Source: Photobacterium pectinilyticum
GTDB taxonomy: Bacteria; Pseudomonadota; Gammaproteobacteria; Enterobacterales; Vibrionaceae
Reading direction: 5' to 3'
Assembly (NCBI RefSeq): GCF_024357955.1
Contig: NZ_JANEYT010000002.1
Location: 122,842-186,841 of the forward strand
Length of the DNA stretch: 64,000 nucleotides
Shown: one piece after another, positions 50,015-59,575 of the stretch
Layout of the letters: each line of letters begins with the position of its first letter
Numbering within the stretch: the stretch's first letter is position 1
Position numbers and translations under genes: made by a program
Notes under the pieces: model-generated
Told to the model about the DNA's origin: nothing
Databases searched by the model: none
Seen by the model: only the letters and a program-made list of their open reading frames with translations

Positions 50015-50512
50015 CTATTTCGCCAACAGCTTATCCACTAGGGCCATTGCCCCTAGACCGTGGCAGTAGCGGGCTAGGTTAGCTGAATGGGAGGCGGCTT
50101 CTTGCTGTGCTACGGTGCTAAGCGGCATCTGGTTCAGTGTCGCAATCAAATCGTGCTGTTGTTGGCGCTCCATCTGCAATTCAAAGTCTTTGAGTTGCTG
50201 GTAGCCGTTACCATCCAGTTGAGGTTTCAGGGAGCGGCGCATATGGCGGTAGCGCTCGAGCAGGCCTTCGGTTGGCTGGAGGCTCTGTTCCAACTGCTGC
50301 CGTTGCTGCTGCGTCAAGTCAATAGCCTGCGTATCGAGCCAGATCATCAGCAGGGCCAGGTTCACGCTTCCTCTGTGGAAGGTTTGCAGCGCGAGGCAGG
50401 CGGCCTCGACGTCCGCCTTGAAATAGTGACTATAGCTAAACTGCCAGAAGACATCATGGCTCAGCGGCTCATGGCGCGAGTCATGATGACTTAGTTCATC
50501 AATCCGGGGCAT
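50015..50512 (-). CDS. TIGR02444 (DUF2390) family protein
   Basis: A 165-residue protein starting at ATG 50512 (MPRIDELSHHDSRHEPLSHD), which overlaps the 3' end of yheS by 14 bp. The longer frame simply reads antiphase through yheS. The segment FWQFSYSHYFKADVEAACLALQ, then SVNLALLMIWLDTQAI is the hallmark of the TIGR02444/DUF2390 family. It is helical and soluble, with a Gln-rich middle. Function unknown; coupling to yheS is likely from the overlap. Confidence 0.85.
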   Translation of the reverse strand: MPRIDELSHHDSRHEPLSHDVFWQFSYSHYFKADVEAACLALQTFHRGSVNLALLMIWLDTQAIDLTQQQRQQLEQSLQPTEGLLERYRHMRRSLKPQLDGNGYQQLKDFELQMERQQQHDLIATLNQMPLSTVAQQEAASHSANLARYCHGLGAMALVDKLLAK

Positions 50513-52421
50513 GCTGTTGCTCCATGGCTTCGAGTTCTTCCTGCAGTTCCATCCACTCCATCTCGACCTCTTCCAGTGCTGACTTAGCATCCGCCTGTCG
50601 CTGTAGCTGCTCATTCAAGCGAGCCTTATTTTCTGCTTCATAGATGCTGCCGTCACTGAGCTGAGTCTCGGCATCGCTGATCGTAGTATTGAACTTGTCC
50701 ATCTTGGTTTCAAGCTGGGTGATTTTCTTGCGGAGAGGTGCGGTCAGCTTACGCAGCTCCGCTTCAAGGCGCTTTTGCTCCTTGCGTGAGGCCGCACTGT
50801 TGTCTTTGCTAACTTCCGGTTTGCTGGCTTGCTGTTCGCGGCGCTCGTTACGCTGCTGTTCGGTCAGCCACTTGTGGTAGTCATTCAAGTCGCCATTGAA
50901 CGGCACGACTTGGCGGTCATGGACCAGATACAGGTCATCGGTGGTGGCACGCAGCAGGTAGCGGTCGTGGCTGACGATAACCATAGCCCCTTCATAGGAT
51001 TGCAGGGCGAAGGTCAGTGCCTGACGCATGTCGAGATCGAGGTGGTTAGTCGGTTCATCGAGCAGCAACAGGTTAGGACGCTGCCACACAATCAATGCCA
51101 ACACCAAGCGGGCTTTTTCACCACCGGAGAACGGGCCGACCTTTTCCAGCGCTTTGTCACCCAAAAAGCCGAAGCTGCCAAGATAATCGCGTAGTTGCTG
51201 CTCGGTTGCCTGCGGGGCGATACGGGCCATATGTTGGACAGGGGTGTCATCCAAGTACAGGGTTTCGAGTTGGTGCTGGGCGAAGTAACCAATCTTCACC
51301 CCTTGCGAATAAGTTAGATCGCCGGCTTTGGCTGGCAGATCACCAGACAGCATTTTGATCAGGGTGGATTTACCGGCACCATTGCGGCCGAGTAGGCCGA
51401 TACGGCTGCCCGGCACCAAGTTCAACCGGATCTTCTCGAGGATGATGTTGTCGTCATAACCCGCTGCGACCTGATCCATCATCAAGATTGGATTGGGCAG
51501 GGCACTTGGCTCGCGGAATTCGAAGCTGAATGGGTTGTCGAACTGGGCTGGCAGTACTTTTTCCATCCGTTCCAGTGCTTTGATCCGGCTCTGCGCTTGA
51601 CGGGCTTTGCTGGCTTTGTAGCGGAAGCGGTCGATGTATGACTGCATATGCGACATTTGCTTTTGCTGCTTCTGGTACATCGCCTGCTGCAAAACCAATT
51701 TCTCTGCCCGTTGGGTTTCAAACGACGAATAGTTACCGGTATAGCTATTCATGGTTTGGTTTTCAACATGGATGATCCGGTTGACGACTGGGTCTAGGAA
51801 GTCACGGTCATGGGAGATAAGTACCAGCGTGCCACGGTAGTTTTGCAGCCACTTCTCCAGCCACATCACTGCATCGAGATCCAAGTGGTTGGTCGGTTCA
51901 TCGAGCAACAGCAGATCAGAGCGGCACAGCAGGGCCTGGGCAAGGTTGAGGCGCATACGCCACCCTCCCGAGAACTGGGTCAGGTGCCATTGCATTTGTT
52001 CTTGCGAAAAGCCAAGGCCGTCCAATAATTCGGCAGCACGGGCGCGGATGCTGTAGCCGCCAATGGCCTCCAGTTTGCCATGCAGTTCTGCCACCTTGTT
52101 GCCGTTGTCTGCGTGCTCAGCGGCAACAAGATCCGCTTCCAGCTGGCGGAATTCACGGTCACCGTCAATCACATATTCCAGCGCTTCACGTTCGAGGGCT
52201 GGGGTTTCCTGTGCGACCCAGGCTAGCTCCCAGTTAGCCGGATACTGACAGTTGCCGGCATCGACGCTGAGCTCGTGCTTGAGTAGGGCAAACAGGGTGG
52301 ATTTACCACAGCCATTTTTGCCGACCAGACCGACTTTGTCGCCCGGGTGGATAGTCGCCGTGGCTTGATCGAGCAAGACCTTGCCACCGCGTAGAAGTTG
52401 GATATCGGAAAAAGTGATCAT
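50499..52421 (-). CDS. yheS: YheS, ABC-F family ATPase
   Basis: A 640-residue soluble ABC-F protein with two ATP-binding domains and no membrane part. Domain 1 has Walker A GKNGCGKST near residue 36 and FSGGWRMRLNLAQALL; domain 2 has Walker A GRNGAGKST near 345 and FSGGEKARLVLALI. Both carry LLLDEPTNHLD. The linker between them and a C-terminal coiled coil (about 530-635) are typical of YheS. ABC-F proteins bind the ribosomal E site and help with stalled translation. Confidence 0.95.
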   Translation of the reverse strand: MITFSDIQLLRGGKVLLDQATATIHPGDKVGLVGKNGCGKSTLFALLKHELSVDAGNCQYPANWELAWVAQETPALEREALEYVIDGDREFRQLEADLVAAEHADNGNKVAELHGKLEAIGGYSIRARAAELLDGLGFSQEQMQWHLTQFSGGWRMRLNLAQALLCRSDLLLLDEPTNHLDLDAVMWLEKWLQNYRGTLVLISHDRDFLDPVVNRIIHVENQTMNSYTGNYSSFETQRAEKLVLQQAMYQKQQKQMSHMQSYIDRFRYKASKARQAQSRIKALERMEKVLPAQFDNPFSFEFREPSALPNPILMMDQVAAGYDDNIILEKIRLNLVPGSRIGLLGRNGAGKSTLIKMLSGDLPAKAGDLTYSQGVKIGYFAQHQLETLYLDDTPVQHMARIAPQATEQQLRDYLGSFGFLGDKALEKVGPFSGGEKARLVLALIVWQRPNLLLLDEPTNHLDLDMRQALTFALQSYEGAMVIVSHDRYLLRATTDDLYLVHDRQVVPFNGDLNDYHKWLTEQQRNERREQQASKPEVSKDNSAASRKEQKRLEAELRKLTAPLRKKITQLETKMDKFNTTISDAETQLSDGSIYEAENKARLNEQLQRQADAKSALEEVEMEWMELQEELEAMEQQHAPD

Positions 52422-52662
52422 TGACTGTGTCGGGGATGGCCCCGCTCCGCAAAAACTAAATGCAAGAATAAGTGCGGAGTCTACCGCAAAGCGACGGTGA
52501 CCGCTAATGTCGCCATGCGAGGATAAATAACAAGGAAGCAGACGGATAACGGTGATTAATCGAACTACTTTGCCTGCAATTATGTATTATGTGGATATAG
52601 GTTAATGAAACGTTATAACTTACGGCGCTACAGGCATATTTGGCCGTATAACAAGGAATGCT

Positions 52663-53232
52663 ATGACAGCAAACGGACTTCCTCGCATACTCGTACTCTA
52701 TGCCCATCCTGATCCGGAGGCATCGGTTGCCAACAGCGCCATGCTAGCTGCGATCAGCCAGCTTTCACATGTCACGGTCCATGATCTTTATGCGGCCTAT
52801 CCCGATTTCTTTATTGATGCCACCTTCGAACGGGAGCTGGTGAGGGATCACGACATCATTGTTTTCCAGCATCCTCTTTATATGTATTCCTGCCCATCGC
52901 TACTCAAGGAGTGGATTGATGTGGTCCTCAGTAAGGGGTTTGCTCATGGCGAGGGTAACCAGACCCAAGGCAAATACTGGCGCTCGGTGATCACCACCGG
53001 AGGGGCTGCGGAAGCGTATACCCCGGATGGCTATAACCGCTGCAGTATGGCGGAAATCCTGCGCCCGTTTGAGCTCAGTGCCATGTTGTGCCGGATGAAG
53101 TGGCTGCCGCCTTTGGTATTGCACTGGGCGCGACGGATACCGGTTGAAGAGCGTAACCAGCATGGTGAAAACTACCGTCAATGGCTGCAAGCGCCCGGTG
53201 CACTGATGGAGGAAGCAAAGTATGGCGAGTGA
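52663..53232 (+). CDS. kefG: KefG, ancillary subunit of the KefB potassium efflux system
   Basis: A 189-residue quinone-reductase-like flavodoxin fold protein that binds and activates KefB. It starts with RILVLYAHPDPEASVANSAM and contains FQHPLYMYSCPSLLKEWIDV and the GKYWRSVITTGGAAEAYTPDG segment of the KefF/KefG family. Its end overlaps the start of kefB by 11 bp, as in E. coli. It is divergent from yheS. Confidence 0.93.
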   Translation: MTANGLPRILVLYAHPDPEASVANSAMLAAISQLSHVTVHDLYAAYPDFFIDATFERELVRDHDIIVFQHPLYMYSCPSLLKEWIDVVLSKGFAHGEGNQTQGKYWRSVITTGGAAEAYTPDGYNRCSMAEILRPFELSAMLCRMKWLPPLVLHWARRIPVEERNQHGENYRQWLQAPGALMEEAKYGE

Positions 53233-55033
53233 TGTACTGTCGGTCAGTGTGGTGTTCCTTGCCGCAGCTGTGGTGGCCGTACCGATTGCCCAGCGCTTGG
53301 GGCTAGGGTCGGTGCTGGGCTACCTGCTGGCGGGTATTGCCATTGGTCCGTGGGGACTGAGGCTGATCTCCGATGTCGATGCGATCCTCCATTTTTCTGA
53401 ATTTGGTGTGGTGTTGCTGCTATTCCTTATCGGGTTGGAGCTGAATCCCAAGAAGCTATGGCAGATGCGCAAACCCATTTTGGGGCTGGGCGGTAGCCAG
53501 GTGGTGGTGACTACGTTGGTGATTGCCGCTTTGGTGTTGCTGCTGGCCGGGCAGTCATTTTTGCCGGCGGTGTCATGGCGTGACGCCTTGGTGGTCGGGA
53601 TGGGACTGGCGTTGTCATCGACGGCCATTGCCCTGCGGGTGATTGAAGAGCAGAGCCTCGGCGGCAGCGAAACCGGCCAGTCAGGGTTTGCAGTCCTGCT
53701 GTTCCAGGACATTGCGGTGATCCCGATGCTGGCGATACTGCCAGTATTGGCGGGCGGCGGTGGCGGTAGCTGGCTTGATTTTGCCTGGATGATTGGTGGT
53801 ATCTTGGCGTTGCTGGTCGGCGGTCATTTCTTATTGCGTCCGTTGTTTCGCTGGGTGGTTCTCAGTGGGGTACGCGAGTTATTCAATGTCGCGGCGTTAC
53901 TGCTGGTAATAGGCATTGCTTTGGGGATGCAGTCGCTGGGGCTGTCGATGGCTTTAGGGACTTTTCTTGCTGGGGTGCTGTTGGCTGAAAGTGAATACCG
54001 CCATGAGCTGGAAATTGCCATCGAGCCTTTTAAAGGGCTGTTGCTGGGATTGTTTTTTATCTCGGTCGGCATGGCCGTCAATCTTGGATTGTTACTGCAG
54101 TACCCGCTCCAGATCTTGCTGGCCGTGTTTGCGTTGATCAGTATCAAGGGCTTGATATTGTATGGCTTGGCAAGGGTCTTCGGCACCCGAGCCAAATCAC
54201 GCAGCCAAATGGCGGCGATCCTCAGCCAAGGTGGCGAATTTGCTTTTGTTCTGTTTACGGCAGCTATGGGGGAGGGACTGCTGGGCCGCGAGTTATCGTC
54301 TTTCTTGCTGGTGGTGGTGAGTTTGTCGATGATGACTACACCATTGATTTTGTTGTTACAGGACAAGTGGTTCATCCACACCTTCAAAGCGGAAGCCGAG
54401 GCTGAGCTGGAGTCGGATGTAATAGACCGCGAGCCGAGGGTGATCATTACCGGTTTTGGTCGTTTTGGGCAGGTGGTGGGACGTTTGCTATTTGCCAATA
54501 AAATCCGGGTGACGGTGTTGGAGCGGGATCCGAGCCAAATCCAGTTTCTGCGAAAATTCGGTTACAAGGTGTATTACGGCGATGCGACTCAATTGGACTT
54601 GCTAAGGGCGGCCGGGGCCGATAAGGCTGAAGCGATTATTATCTGTACCGATGAGCCGGACGAGGTGATGGAAGTGGTTGATTTGTGCCAGCAGTATTTC
54701 CCTAAGCTTAAAGTATTGGCAAGGGCAAGAAGCCGGGTTGAGGCGCATCAGTTGCTCAGTCATGGGGTCGAGAATTTTTCCCGGGAAACTTTTGCCGGTG
54801 CCCTTGATTTGGGCCGTCAGGCCCTCATATCTCTAGGTATGCACCCTTATCAGGCCAAGCGGGCCGAGGCACACTTCCGCCGTTTGGATACCACCGCCCT
54901 GAGAGATCTCCTTCCGCAGCATTCTGAGGATGTCCACCTAGCAACCCGGGCCCGCGAGGCGCGCAAAGAGCTGGAAGAGGTTTTTGATCGGGAGATGCGA
55001 GGGGAGCGGGAACGCCATGACGGTTGGGACTAA
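53222..55033 (+). CDS. kefB: KefB, glutathione-gated K+/H+ efflux antiporter
   Basis: A 603-residue inner-membrane antiporter that lets K+ out when electrophile-glutathione adducts form, acidifying the cytoplasm for protection. Residues 1-380 are the CPA2 transport domain with many hydrophobic helices (LLLFLIGLELNPKKLW; ALSSTAIALRVI). The C-terminal RCK/KTN domain begins with ITGFGRFGQVVGRLL near residue 405. It overlaps kefG. The order kefG-kefB-yheV-slyD is conserved. Confidence 0.95.
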   Translation: MASDVLSVSVVFLAAAVVAVPIAQRLGLGSVLGYLLAGIAIGPWGLRLISDVDAILHFSEFGVVLLLFLIGLELNPKKLWQMRKPILGLGGSQVVVTTLVIAALVLLLAGQSFLPAVSWRDALVVGMGLALSSTAIALRVIEEQSLGGSETGQSGFAVLLFQDIAVIPMLAILPVLAGGGGGSWLDFAWMIGGILALLVGGHFLLRPLFRWVVLSGVRELFNVAALLLVIGIALGMQSLGLSMALGTFLAGVLLAESEYRHELEIAIEPFKGLLLGLFFISVGMAVNLGLLLQYPLQILLAVFALISIKGLILYGLARVFGTRAKSRSQMAAILSQGGEFAFVLFTAAMGEGLLGRELSSFLLVVVSLSMMTTPLILLLQDKWFIHTFKAEAEAELESDVIDREPRVIITGFGRFGQVVGRLLFANKIRVTVLERDPSQIQFLRKFGYKVYYGDATQLDLLRAAGADKAEAIIICTDEPDEVMEVVDLCQQYFPKLKVLARARSRVEAHQLLSHGVENFSRETFAGALDLGRQALISLGMHPYQAKRAEAHFRRLDTTALRDLLPQHSEDVHLATRAREARKELEEVFDREMRGERERHDGWD

Positions 55034-55074
55034 CCAGCCTCTTTAATGAAGATATCGCAGCAAGGAGCGAAAGC

Positions 55075-55287
55075 ATGGCCAAGAAACGATTTATTGCCGG
55101 CGCCATCTGTCCAAGCTGTAGTCAGCAGGATACGTTGCGCTGGTGGCAAGAGAATGATGTGGAGCAGGTAGAATGCGTGTCCTGCGGTCATTCCGATGTG
55201 AGAGCACCGCAATCGGTCGAGCAGAGCGATCAGCTTTCAACAGAAACTAAACAACAAGTTATCGGCATCTTTAAGCCCGAAGACTGA
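55075..55287 (+). CDS. yheV: YheV, small putative metal-binding protein
   Basis: A 70-residue protein starting MAKKRFIAGAICPSCSQQDT. It has two CxxC pairs (CPSC and CVSC) likely to bind zinc, and the C-terminal VIGIFKPED typical of YheV. I chose ATG 55075, after GGAGCG; the longer frame overlaps kefB. Function unknown. It lies between kefB and slyD as in E. coli. Confidence 0.9.
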   Translation: MAKKRFIAGAICPSCSQQDTLRWWQENDVEQVECVSCGHSDVRAPQSVEQSDQLSTETKQQVIGIFKPED

Positions 55288-55389
55288 TTTGGCTGCACAG
55301 CCTTTAAACAGAATATTGGCATCTAGCTGCCATTATCCGGTATCATGCGGGCGAAATCCTTTGATACCCAGTTCGAAATTGGAGTAAAC

Positions 55390-55959
55390 ATGAAAGTCGC
55401 TAAAGACATCGTAGTAAGCCTGGCTTACCAAGTGAAGACCGAAGAAGGCGTTGTTGTTGATCAGTCGACAACTGAAGCACCTCTTGATTACCTGCATGGC
55501 CACAACAACCTGATCGTAGGTTTGGAGAAGGCGCTTGAAGGCCGTGAAGCTGGCGACAAGTTTGAAGTGACAGTTGCTCCAGAAGAAGCGTACGGTGAGC
55601 ACGTTGATGCAATGGTTCAGCGTGTACCGGCTGACGTATTCCAGGGCGTAGACGAAATCACTGTTGGTATGCGTTTCCTAGCAGATACTGATCAGGGCCC
55701 AATCCCTGTAGAAGTGACTGAAGTTGACGGTGACCACGTTGTTGTTGATGGTAACCACATGCTAGCGGGTCAGACGCTGACTTTCGGCGTAGAAGTTGTT
55801 GCTGTACGTGCTGCGACTGAAGAAGAAATCGCTCACGGCCATATTCACCAGGGCGGCGGTTGCTGCGGTGGCGGTAGCTGTGGCGACCATGACCACGGTG
55901 AGAAAGAAGAAGGCTGCTGTGGCGGCGAAGAAAAAGGCGGCTGCGGCTGCTCACACTAA
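55390..55959 (+). CDS. slyD: SlyD, FKBP-type peptidyl-prolyl isomerase and nickel metallochaperone
   Basis: A 189-residue cytoplasmic isomerase with an insert-in-flap chaperone domain. ATG 55390 (MKVAKDIVVSLAYQVKTEEG) follows GGAG. FKBP segments are PLDYLHGHNNLIVGLEKALEG and VAPEEAYGEHV. The C-terminal 40 residues are a Cys/His/Gly-rich metal tail (GGGCCGGGSCGDHDHG, then more Cys pairs), as in SlyD proteins that deliver nickel to hydrogenases and urease. Codon bias suggests high expression. Confidence 0.96.
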   Translation: MKVAKDIVVSLAYQVKTEEGVVVDQSTTEAPLDYLHGHNNLIVGLEKALEGREAGDKFEVTVAPEEAYGEHVDAMVQRVPADVFQGVDEITVGMRFLADTDQGPIPVEVTEVDGDHVVVDGNHMLAGQTLTFGVEVVAVRAATEEEIAHGHIHQGGGCCGGGSCGDHDHGEKEEGCCGGEEKGGCGCSH

Positions 55960-55980
55960 TCGCTAGCGGTTAGCATGAAA

Positions 55981-56007
55981 AAAGGAAGCCAATTGGCTTC
56001 CTTTTTT
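55981..56007. terminator. Bidirectional terminator between slyD and slyX
   Basis: AAAGGAAGCC-AATT-GGCTTCCTTT, A-rich before and T-rich after, so it can serve both convergent genes. It lies 22 bp past the slyD stop and 5 bp past the slyX stop. Confidence 0.9.
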
Positions 56008-56011
56008 GTTT

Positions 56012-56233
56012 TTAATAATGCGGTGGCGGTGTCTCTTCCGACTCGCTGGCCATATTCGATGGCTCCATGCCCTTGACCTTGCCGACCATGAATTTCAGTT
56101 GGGCTTGCATCTTATCAATCAGGAACTGCTGCTCAGTAAGGGCCTGGTTTAGCTCCTCGATAGTCTGCTCCTGAAAAGCCTGCTTCATTTCAAGCTCGTC
56201 GATACGGGCCTGTAGCTGTTCAATTTCTTTCAT
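56012..56233 (-). CDS. slyX: SlyX family protein
   Basis: A 73-residue protein that is almost one continuous coiled coil ([20 protein letters not shown], then [20 protein letters not shown]), ending in the PPPHY motif that marks SlyX (here TPPPHY). Function unknown. It starts 4 bp after the stop of the WD40 lipoprotein gene and probably shares its transcript. Confidence 0.92.
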   Translation of the reverse strand: MKEIEQLQARIDELEMKQAFQEQTIEELNQALTEQQFLIDKMQAQLKFMVGKVKGMEPSNMASESEETPPPHY

Positions 56234-56237
56234 TGCG

Positions 56238-57215
56238 TTATTCCGTCGTCCATTGCTGGGCGATACCTGCCGAAGTTCCCGAGATCACATGACCGCCGGG
56301 AGTAATGGCCACATCATACACCACCGCTGCTGGGGGTCGAGTATCTTGTTTGGCTGCGGTCTCCCAGCGGCCGAGGTTATCCCCACTCTGGGTATCCCAT
56401 AATTCTACCCGTCGGGCAGGGGTACCGGTCGCGAGCAGCTTGCCGTCATCGGAGAACCGGGCACTGGATAAAATCTGCTGTCGCAGACGCACGGCCAGCG
56501 AGGAAAGCTGCTGCCCGCTTTGTAAATCCCAAATCACGATCTCGTTGCTGCCGTCGGCAGTCATTGCCAGCTTACCATCGCGCTGTAGGGCCACTCGGCT
56601 GATCCGGCTCTGGTGCTCGAACTGCTGGAGGATCTGGCCACTTTGGGTGTCCCAAAGGTAGGCCAAGTGGTCATTTCCCCCTGACAGGGCATAGCGACCA
56701 TTGGCGGAAATCGCCACTGAATTAACTTTTTCACGGTGGGCGAGGAACTCTAGCCGTCTTCCGCTGCCCAAGTCGACATACAGGGCTTTGCTGTTGGACA
56801 GGGCCAGCAGGACATGCTGGCCGTTGTTGGCCACGGAAACATCGCGGATCAAACCGTCGGAAATGGACCACAACCCCTCGGATTGGCCCCAGGCCAGATC
56901 CCAGACGGCAAAGTTTTGCGCCGTGGCAGTAATGGCGTAGCGTCCGTTGTCGGATATCTGACTGCTTAGCACCGTATTGTGATGTGGATCTTGAGAACCA
57001 AAATCAGCTAACTTTTTGTTTTGCTGTAAATCCCACAGCACGATACCTTGTTGGGCCGAGTGGTAAAGGGCAAACCGTCCGTCCCGGCTTAGACTGAAAC
57101 TGGTGGTGCCTTCTGGTGCAAGATCCCAGCGTTGTAACTCTGTACCGGAAAAAAAGCAGCCAGTGAGAATGAAAAGTGCCAAAATGAAGCTGGGCACGTA
57201 TCTTTTTGTTTGCAT
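56238..57215 (-). CDS. WD40-repeat lipoprotein
   Basis: A 325-residue lipoprotein from ATG 57215 ([20 protein letters not shown]), with lipobox LTGC at residues 17-20. A GTG at 57242 with a better-placed AAGGA is an alternative, adding nine residues. At least six WD40-like blades can be counted from repeated [65 protein letters not shown] and [18 protein letters not shown]. It is predicted to be a periplasmic membrane-anchored propeller, perhaps a scaffold. Function unknown. It is divergent from fkpA, with slyX downstream. Confidence 0.85.
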   Translation of the reverse strand: MQTKRYVPSFILALFILTGCFFSGTELQRWDLAPEGTTSFSLSRDGRFALYHSAQQGIVLWDLQQNKKLADFGSQDPHHNTVLSSQISDNGRYAITATAQNFAVWDLAWGQSEGLWSISDGLIRDVSVANNGQHVLLALSNSKALYVDLGSGRRLEFLAHREKVNSVAISANGRYALSGGNDHLAYLWDTQSGQILQQFEHQSRISRVALQRDGKLAMTADGSNEIVIWDLQSGQQLSSLAVRLRQQILSSARFSDDGKLLATGTPARRVELWDTQSGDNLGRWETAAKQDTRPPAAVVYDVAITPGGHVISGTSAGIAQQWTTE

Positions 57216-57394
57216 TAAGGTCTTGTTCCACTTGGTTAACACATAGTGTCATTTCCTTATGGATATAATACTGCTGGGCAGTGAATTCATAAGGTGCATA
57301 TTAGTATATTGATCTACAGTGCTTTTCATACCGCTTGTTGAAAAGGCTGGTGAATGATTTTGAGGTTTTGCCTCAGTTTAAAATGGAGAAATAC

Positions 57395-58198
57395 ATGAAA
57401 CCTGTTCTAAAGATGTCTGTTTTGGCTGCAACAATCCTGCTAGCTGTAGGCTGCCAAGATGAGAAAGCAGCGGAAACAAAACCGGCAGAGCCTGCAAAAG
57501 TAGAGCAGGTCGCAGCGGAATCCGCACCGGCGACATTTGCTACAGAAGATGACAAAGCTGCTTATGCGATCGGTGCTTCATTGGCCCAATACCTAGCCGC
57601 TAACCTAGACCAGCAGAAAGAGCTGGGCTTGGAGCTGAGCCGTGAGCAAGTACTTGCCGGTGTGACTGACGTATTTGCTGACAACAGCCGCCTAACAACG
57701 GAAGAGACTCAGCAGGCGCTTCAGTCGTTGGATCAACGTGTGTCTGAAATGGCACAGCAGCAAGCACAGGAAGAAGCAGAGAAGAACATTAAGGCTGGTG
57801 ACGATTACCGTGCTGAGTTCGAGCAGAAAGACGGTGTCGTTAAAACGGAATCAGGTCTGCTGTATCAAGTAGAAACGGCAGGCGAAGGTGACAAACCAGC
57901 AGCGACAGATACCGTTCAAGTACATTACAAAGGTATGTTAACTGACGGTACTGAATTCGACAGCTCTTACGCACGCAACCAGCCAGCGACATTCCCGCTA
58001 AACCAAGTGATTTCTGGTTGGACTGAAGGCGTGCAGCTAATGCCTGTTGGTTCGAAGTTCACTTTCGTTATCCCGCCAGAGTTGGCTTATGGCTCTCAGG
58101 CGAATCCAAGCATTCCTGCTAACTCGACCCTAGTGTTCGAAGTCGAGCTATTGGAGATCGTTAAAGCAGAGCAGCCAACTGCAGAAGAAGCGCAGTAA
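57395..58198 (+). CDS. fkpA: FkpA, FKBP-type peptidyl-prolyl isomerase (lipoprotein form)
   Basis: A 267-residue periplasmic folding catalyst and chaperone. ATG 57395 follows TGGAG and gives MKPVLKMSVLAATILLAVGC; the LAVGC lipobox predicts a lipoprotein, unlike the soluble periplasmic E. coli FkpA. An Ala/Glu/Pro-rich linker leads to the dimerisation domain (DDKAAYAIGASLAQYLAANL) and the C-terminal FKBP domain (VQVHYKGMLTDGTEFDSSYA; ELAYGSQANPSIPANSTLVF). It has its own terminator. Confidence 0.94.
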   Translation: MKPVLKMSVLAATILLAVGCQDEKAAETKPAEPAKVEQVAAESAPATFATEDDKAAYAIGASLAQYLAANLDQQKELGLELSREQVLAGVTDVFADNSRLTTEETQQALQSLDQRVSEMAQQQAQEEAEKNIKAGDDYRAEFEQKDGVVKTESGLLYQVETAGEGDKPAATDTVQVHYKGMLTDGTEFDSSYARNQPATFPLNQVISGWTEGVQLMPVGSKFTFVIPPELAYGSQANPSIPANSTLVFEVELLEIVKAEQPTAEEAQ

Positions 58199-58232
58199 GT
58201 CTCGTCGCTTTACTCGCCTATTGGTTATAATT

Positions 58233-58259
58233 AAAAACCCAGCGTAAGCTGGGTTTTTT
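58233..58259 (+). terminator. Intrinsic terminator of fkpA
   Basis: AACCCAGC-GTAA-GCTGGGTT followed by T-tract; A-rich on the other side. Confidence 0.9.
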
Positions 58260-58380
58260 GTCATTCTAGTTGTATATGACGTGAAAATGTTCAGGCTAAT
58301 GTCTGAAATCTGATAAACTTGCAAGCAAGACTTGAAAATTTATCAATCGCCGTGAAAGATTCTATCTCGGTGAGGCATAA

Positions 58381-58431
58381 CCCATTCTATTAATTTTTCC
58401 CATTCTGTGGAAAGAAGTTAAATAGAATGGG
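58381..58431 (+). promoter_or_regulatory. Competing inverted repeats covering the yheO start codon
   Basis: CCCATTCTATT (58381-58391) is perfectly complementary to AATAGAATGGG (58421-58431), which contains the yheO ATG (58427-58429). A second copy CCCATTCT (58399-58406) is complementary to the same end (58424-58431). The Shine-Dalgarno-like GGAAAGAAG lies in the loop. It could be an RNA switch on translation or a DNA operator. Confidence 0.6.
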
Positions 58432-59176
58432 CAACAGCAAGGAAGATAATCGCGTGGTATCTACTGAAAACTTTGGCTCAGATGTGATGGTCGAGAATGA
58501 CTTGATTGAGCCGCGTGCTTTTAGCGAGCACGATTACATTATCCTACGTTCTTACGAGGCGGTCGTTGATGGTTTGGCGGCACTGATTGGTCCGTTCTGT
58601 GAAATCGTACTTCACTCGCTAGCCGATCTTAATACTTCGGCCATCAAGATCGCTAATGGTGAGAATACCGGTCGTAAAGTCGGTTCGCCGATCACTGATC
58701 TTGCCCTGCGTATGCTGCGTGATATCGAAGGCTCAGAGCGTAATTTCTCTCGGGCTTACTTCACTCGCGCCAAGGGTGGGGACTTGATGAAGTCGATCAC
58801 CATCGCCATACGCAATGGAGACAATGACATCATTGGTCTGCTGTGTATCAACGTCAACTTGGATGCACCTTTCTCGCAGATCCTACAATCCTTCATGCCG
58901 ACCGATGAAGCTAAGCAGGCAGCATCAAGTGTTAACTTCGCCAGTGACGTTGATGAGCTGGTGGATCAGACCGTTGAGCGCACCATTGAAGAAATTAATG
59001 CCGACAAGAATGTCTCGAACAATGCCAAGAATCGTCAGATCGTGATGGAGCTGTACGACAAGGGGATTTTCGATATCAAAGATGCGATTAATCGGGTTGC
59101 TGATCGTCTTAATATCTCCAAGCACACGGTATACCTCTACATCCGCCAGCGTAAAACCGAGGATGGCGAAAAATGA
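58427..59176 (+). CDS. yheO: YheO/DauR-like transcriptional regulator
   Basis: A 249-residue regulator with an N-terminal YheO/PAS-like domain ([40 protein letters not shown]) and a C-terminal helix-turn-helix ([20 protein letters not shown]). The relative DauR controls D-arginine use in Pseudomonas; E. coli YheO has no clear role. The ATG at 58427 is inside an 11-bp inverted repeat. Other in-frame ATGs (for example 58487) lack a ribosome-binding sequence. Its stop overlaps tusD by ATGA, so it is linked to tRNA thiolation genes. Confidence 0.9.
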   Translation: MGNSKEDNRVVSTENFGSDVMVENDLIEPRAFSEHDYIILRSYEAVVDGLAALIGPFCEIVLHSLADLNTSAIKIANGENTGRKVGSPITDLALRMLRDIEGSERNFSRAYFTRAKGGDLMKSITIAIRNGDNDIIGLLCINVNLDAPFSQILQSFMPTDEAKQAASSVNFASDVDELVDQTVERTIEEINADKNVSNNAKNRQIVMELYDKGIFDIKDAINRVADRLNISKHTVYLYIRQRKTEDGEK

Positions 59177-59565
59177 GCCTGAACTATGTGCTGGTAGTGG
59201 AAGGACCGGCTTACGGTACTCAATCGGCACGATCGGCTTATCAGTTTGCTCAGGCGTTATTGGCGCAAGGGCATGGTTTGTCGCGGGTGTTTTTTTATCA
59301 AGACGGGGTCCATAACGGCTCCGCGCTGACCGCTCCGGCGTCCGATGAATTTGACTTGGTCGCGGCTTGGCAGCAGTTGGCGCAGGATCATGGTACAGAG
59401 CTGCAGACCTGCGTGGCTGCCGCCCTGCGTCGAGGGATCATCAGTCCTCAGGAAGCAGAGCAGAATCAGTTGGCGGGCAGCAACCTAGCCACGGGGTTTG
59501 AACAAGCTGGCCTCGGCGGGTTGGCTGAAGCGATGCTGACGGCTGATCGCGTCATTCAATTTTAA
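59173..59565 (+). CDS. tusD: TusD, sulfur relay protein for tRNA 2-thiolation
   Basis: A 130-residue DsrE-family protein. TusD accepts sulfur from TusA in the TusBCD complex and passes it through TusE to MnmA for mnm5s2U34 in tRNA. The active cysteine is in [11 protein letters not shown] near residue 79. It is coupled to yheO (ATGA overlap) and followed 10 bp later by tusC. Confidence 0.95.
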   Translation: MSLNYVLVVEGPAYGTQSARSAYQFAQALLAQGHGLSRVFFYQDGVHNGSALTAPASDEFDLVAAWQQLAQDHGTELQTCVAAALRRGIISPQEAEQNQLAGSNLATGFEQAGLGGLAEAMLTADRVIQF

Positions 59566-59575
59566 CGGGATAGTC

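Noticed and set aside
57004..57252. 82-residue frame overlapping the WD40 lipoprotein start
   Set aside because: Same strand, different frame; the lipoprotein signal and WD40 blades clearly define the real frame.
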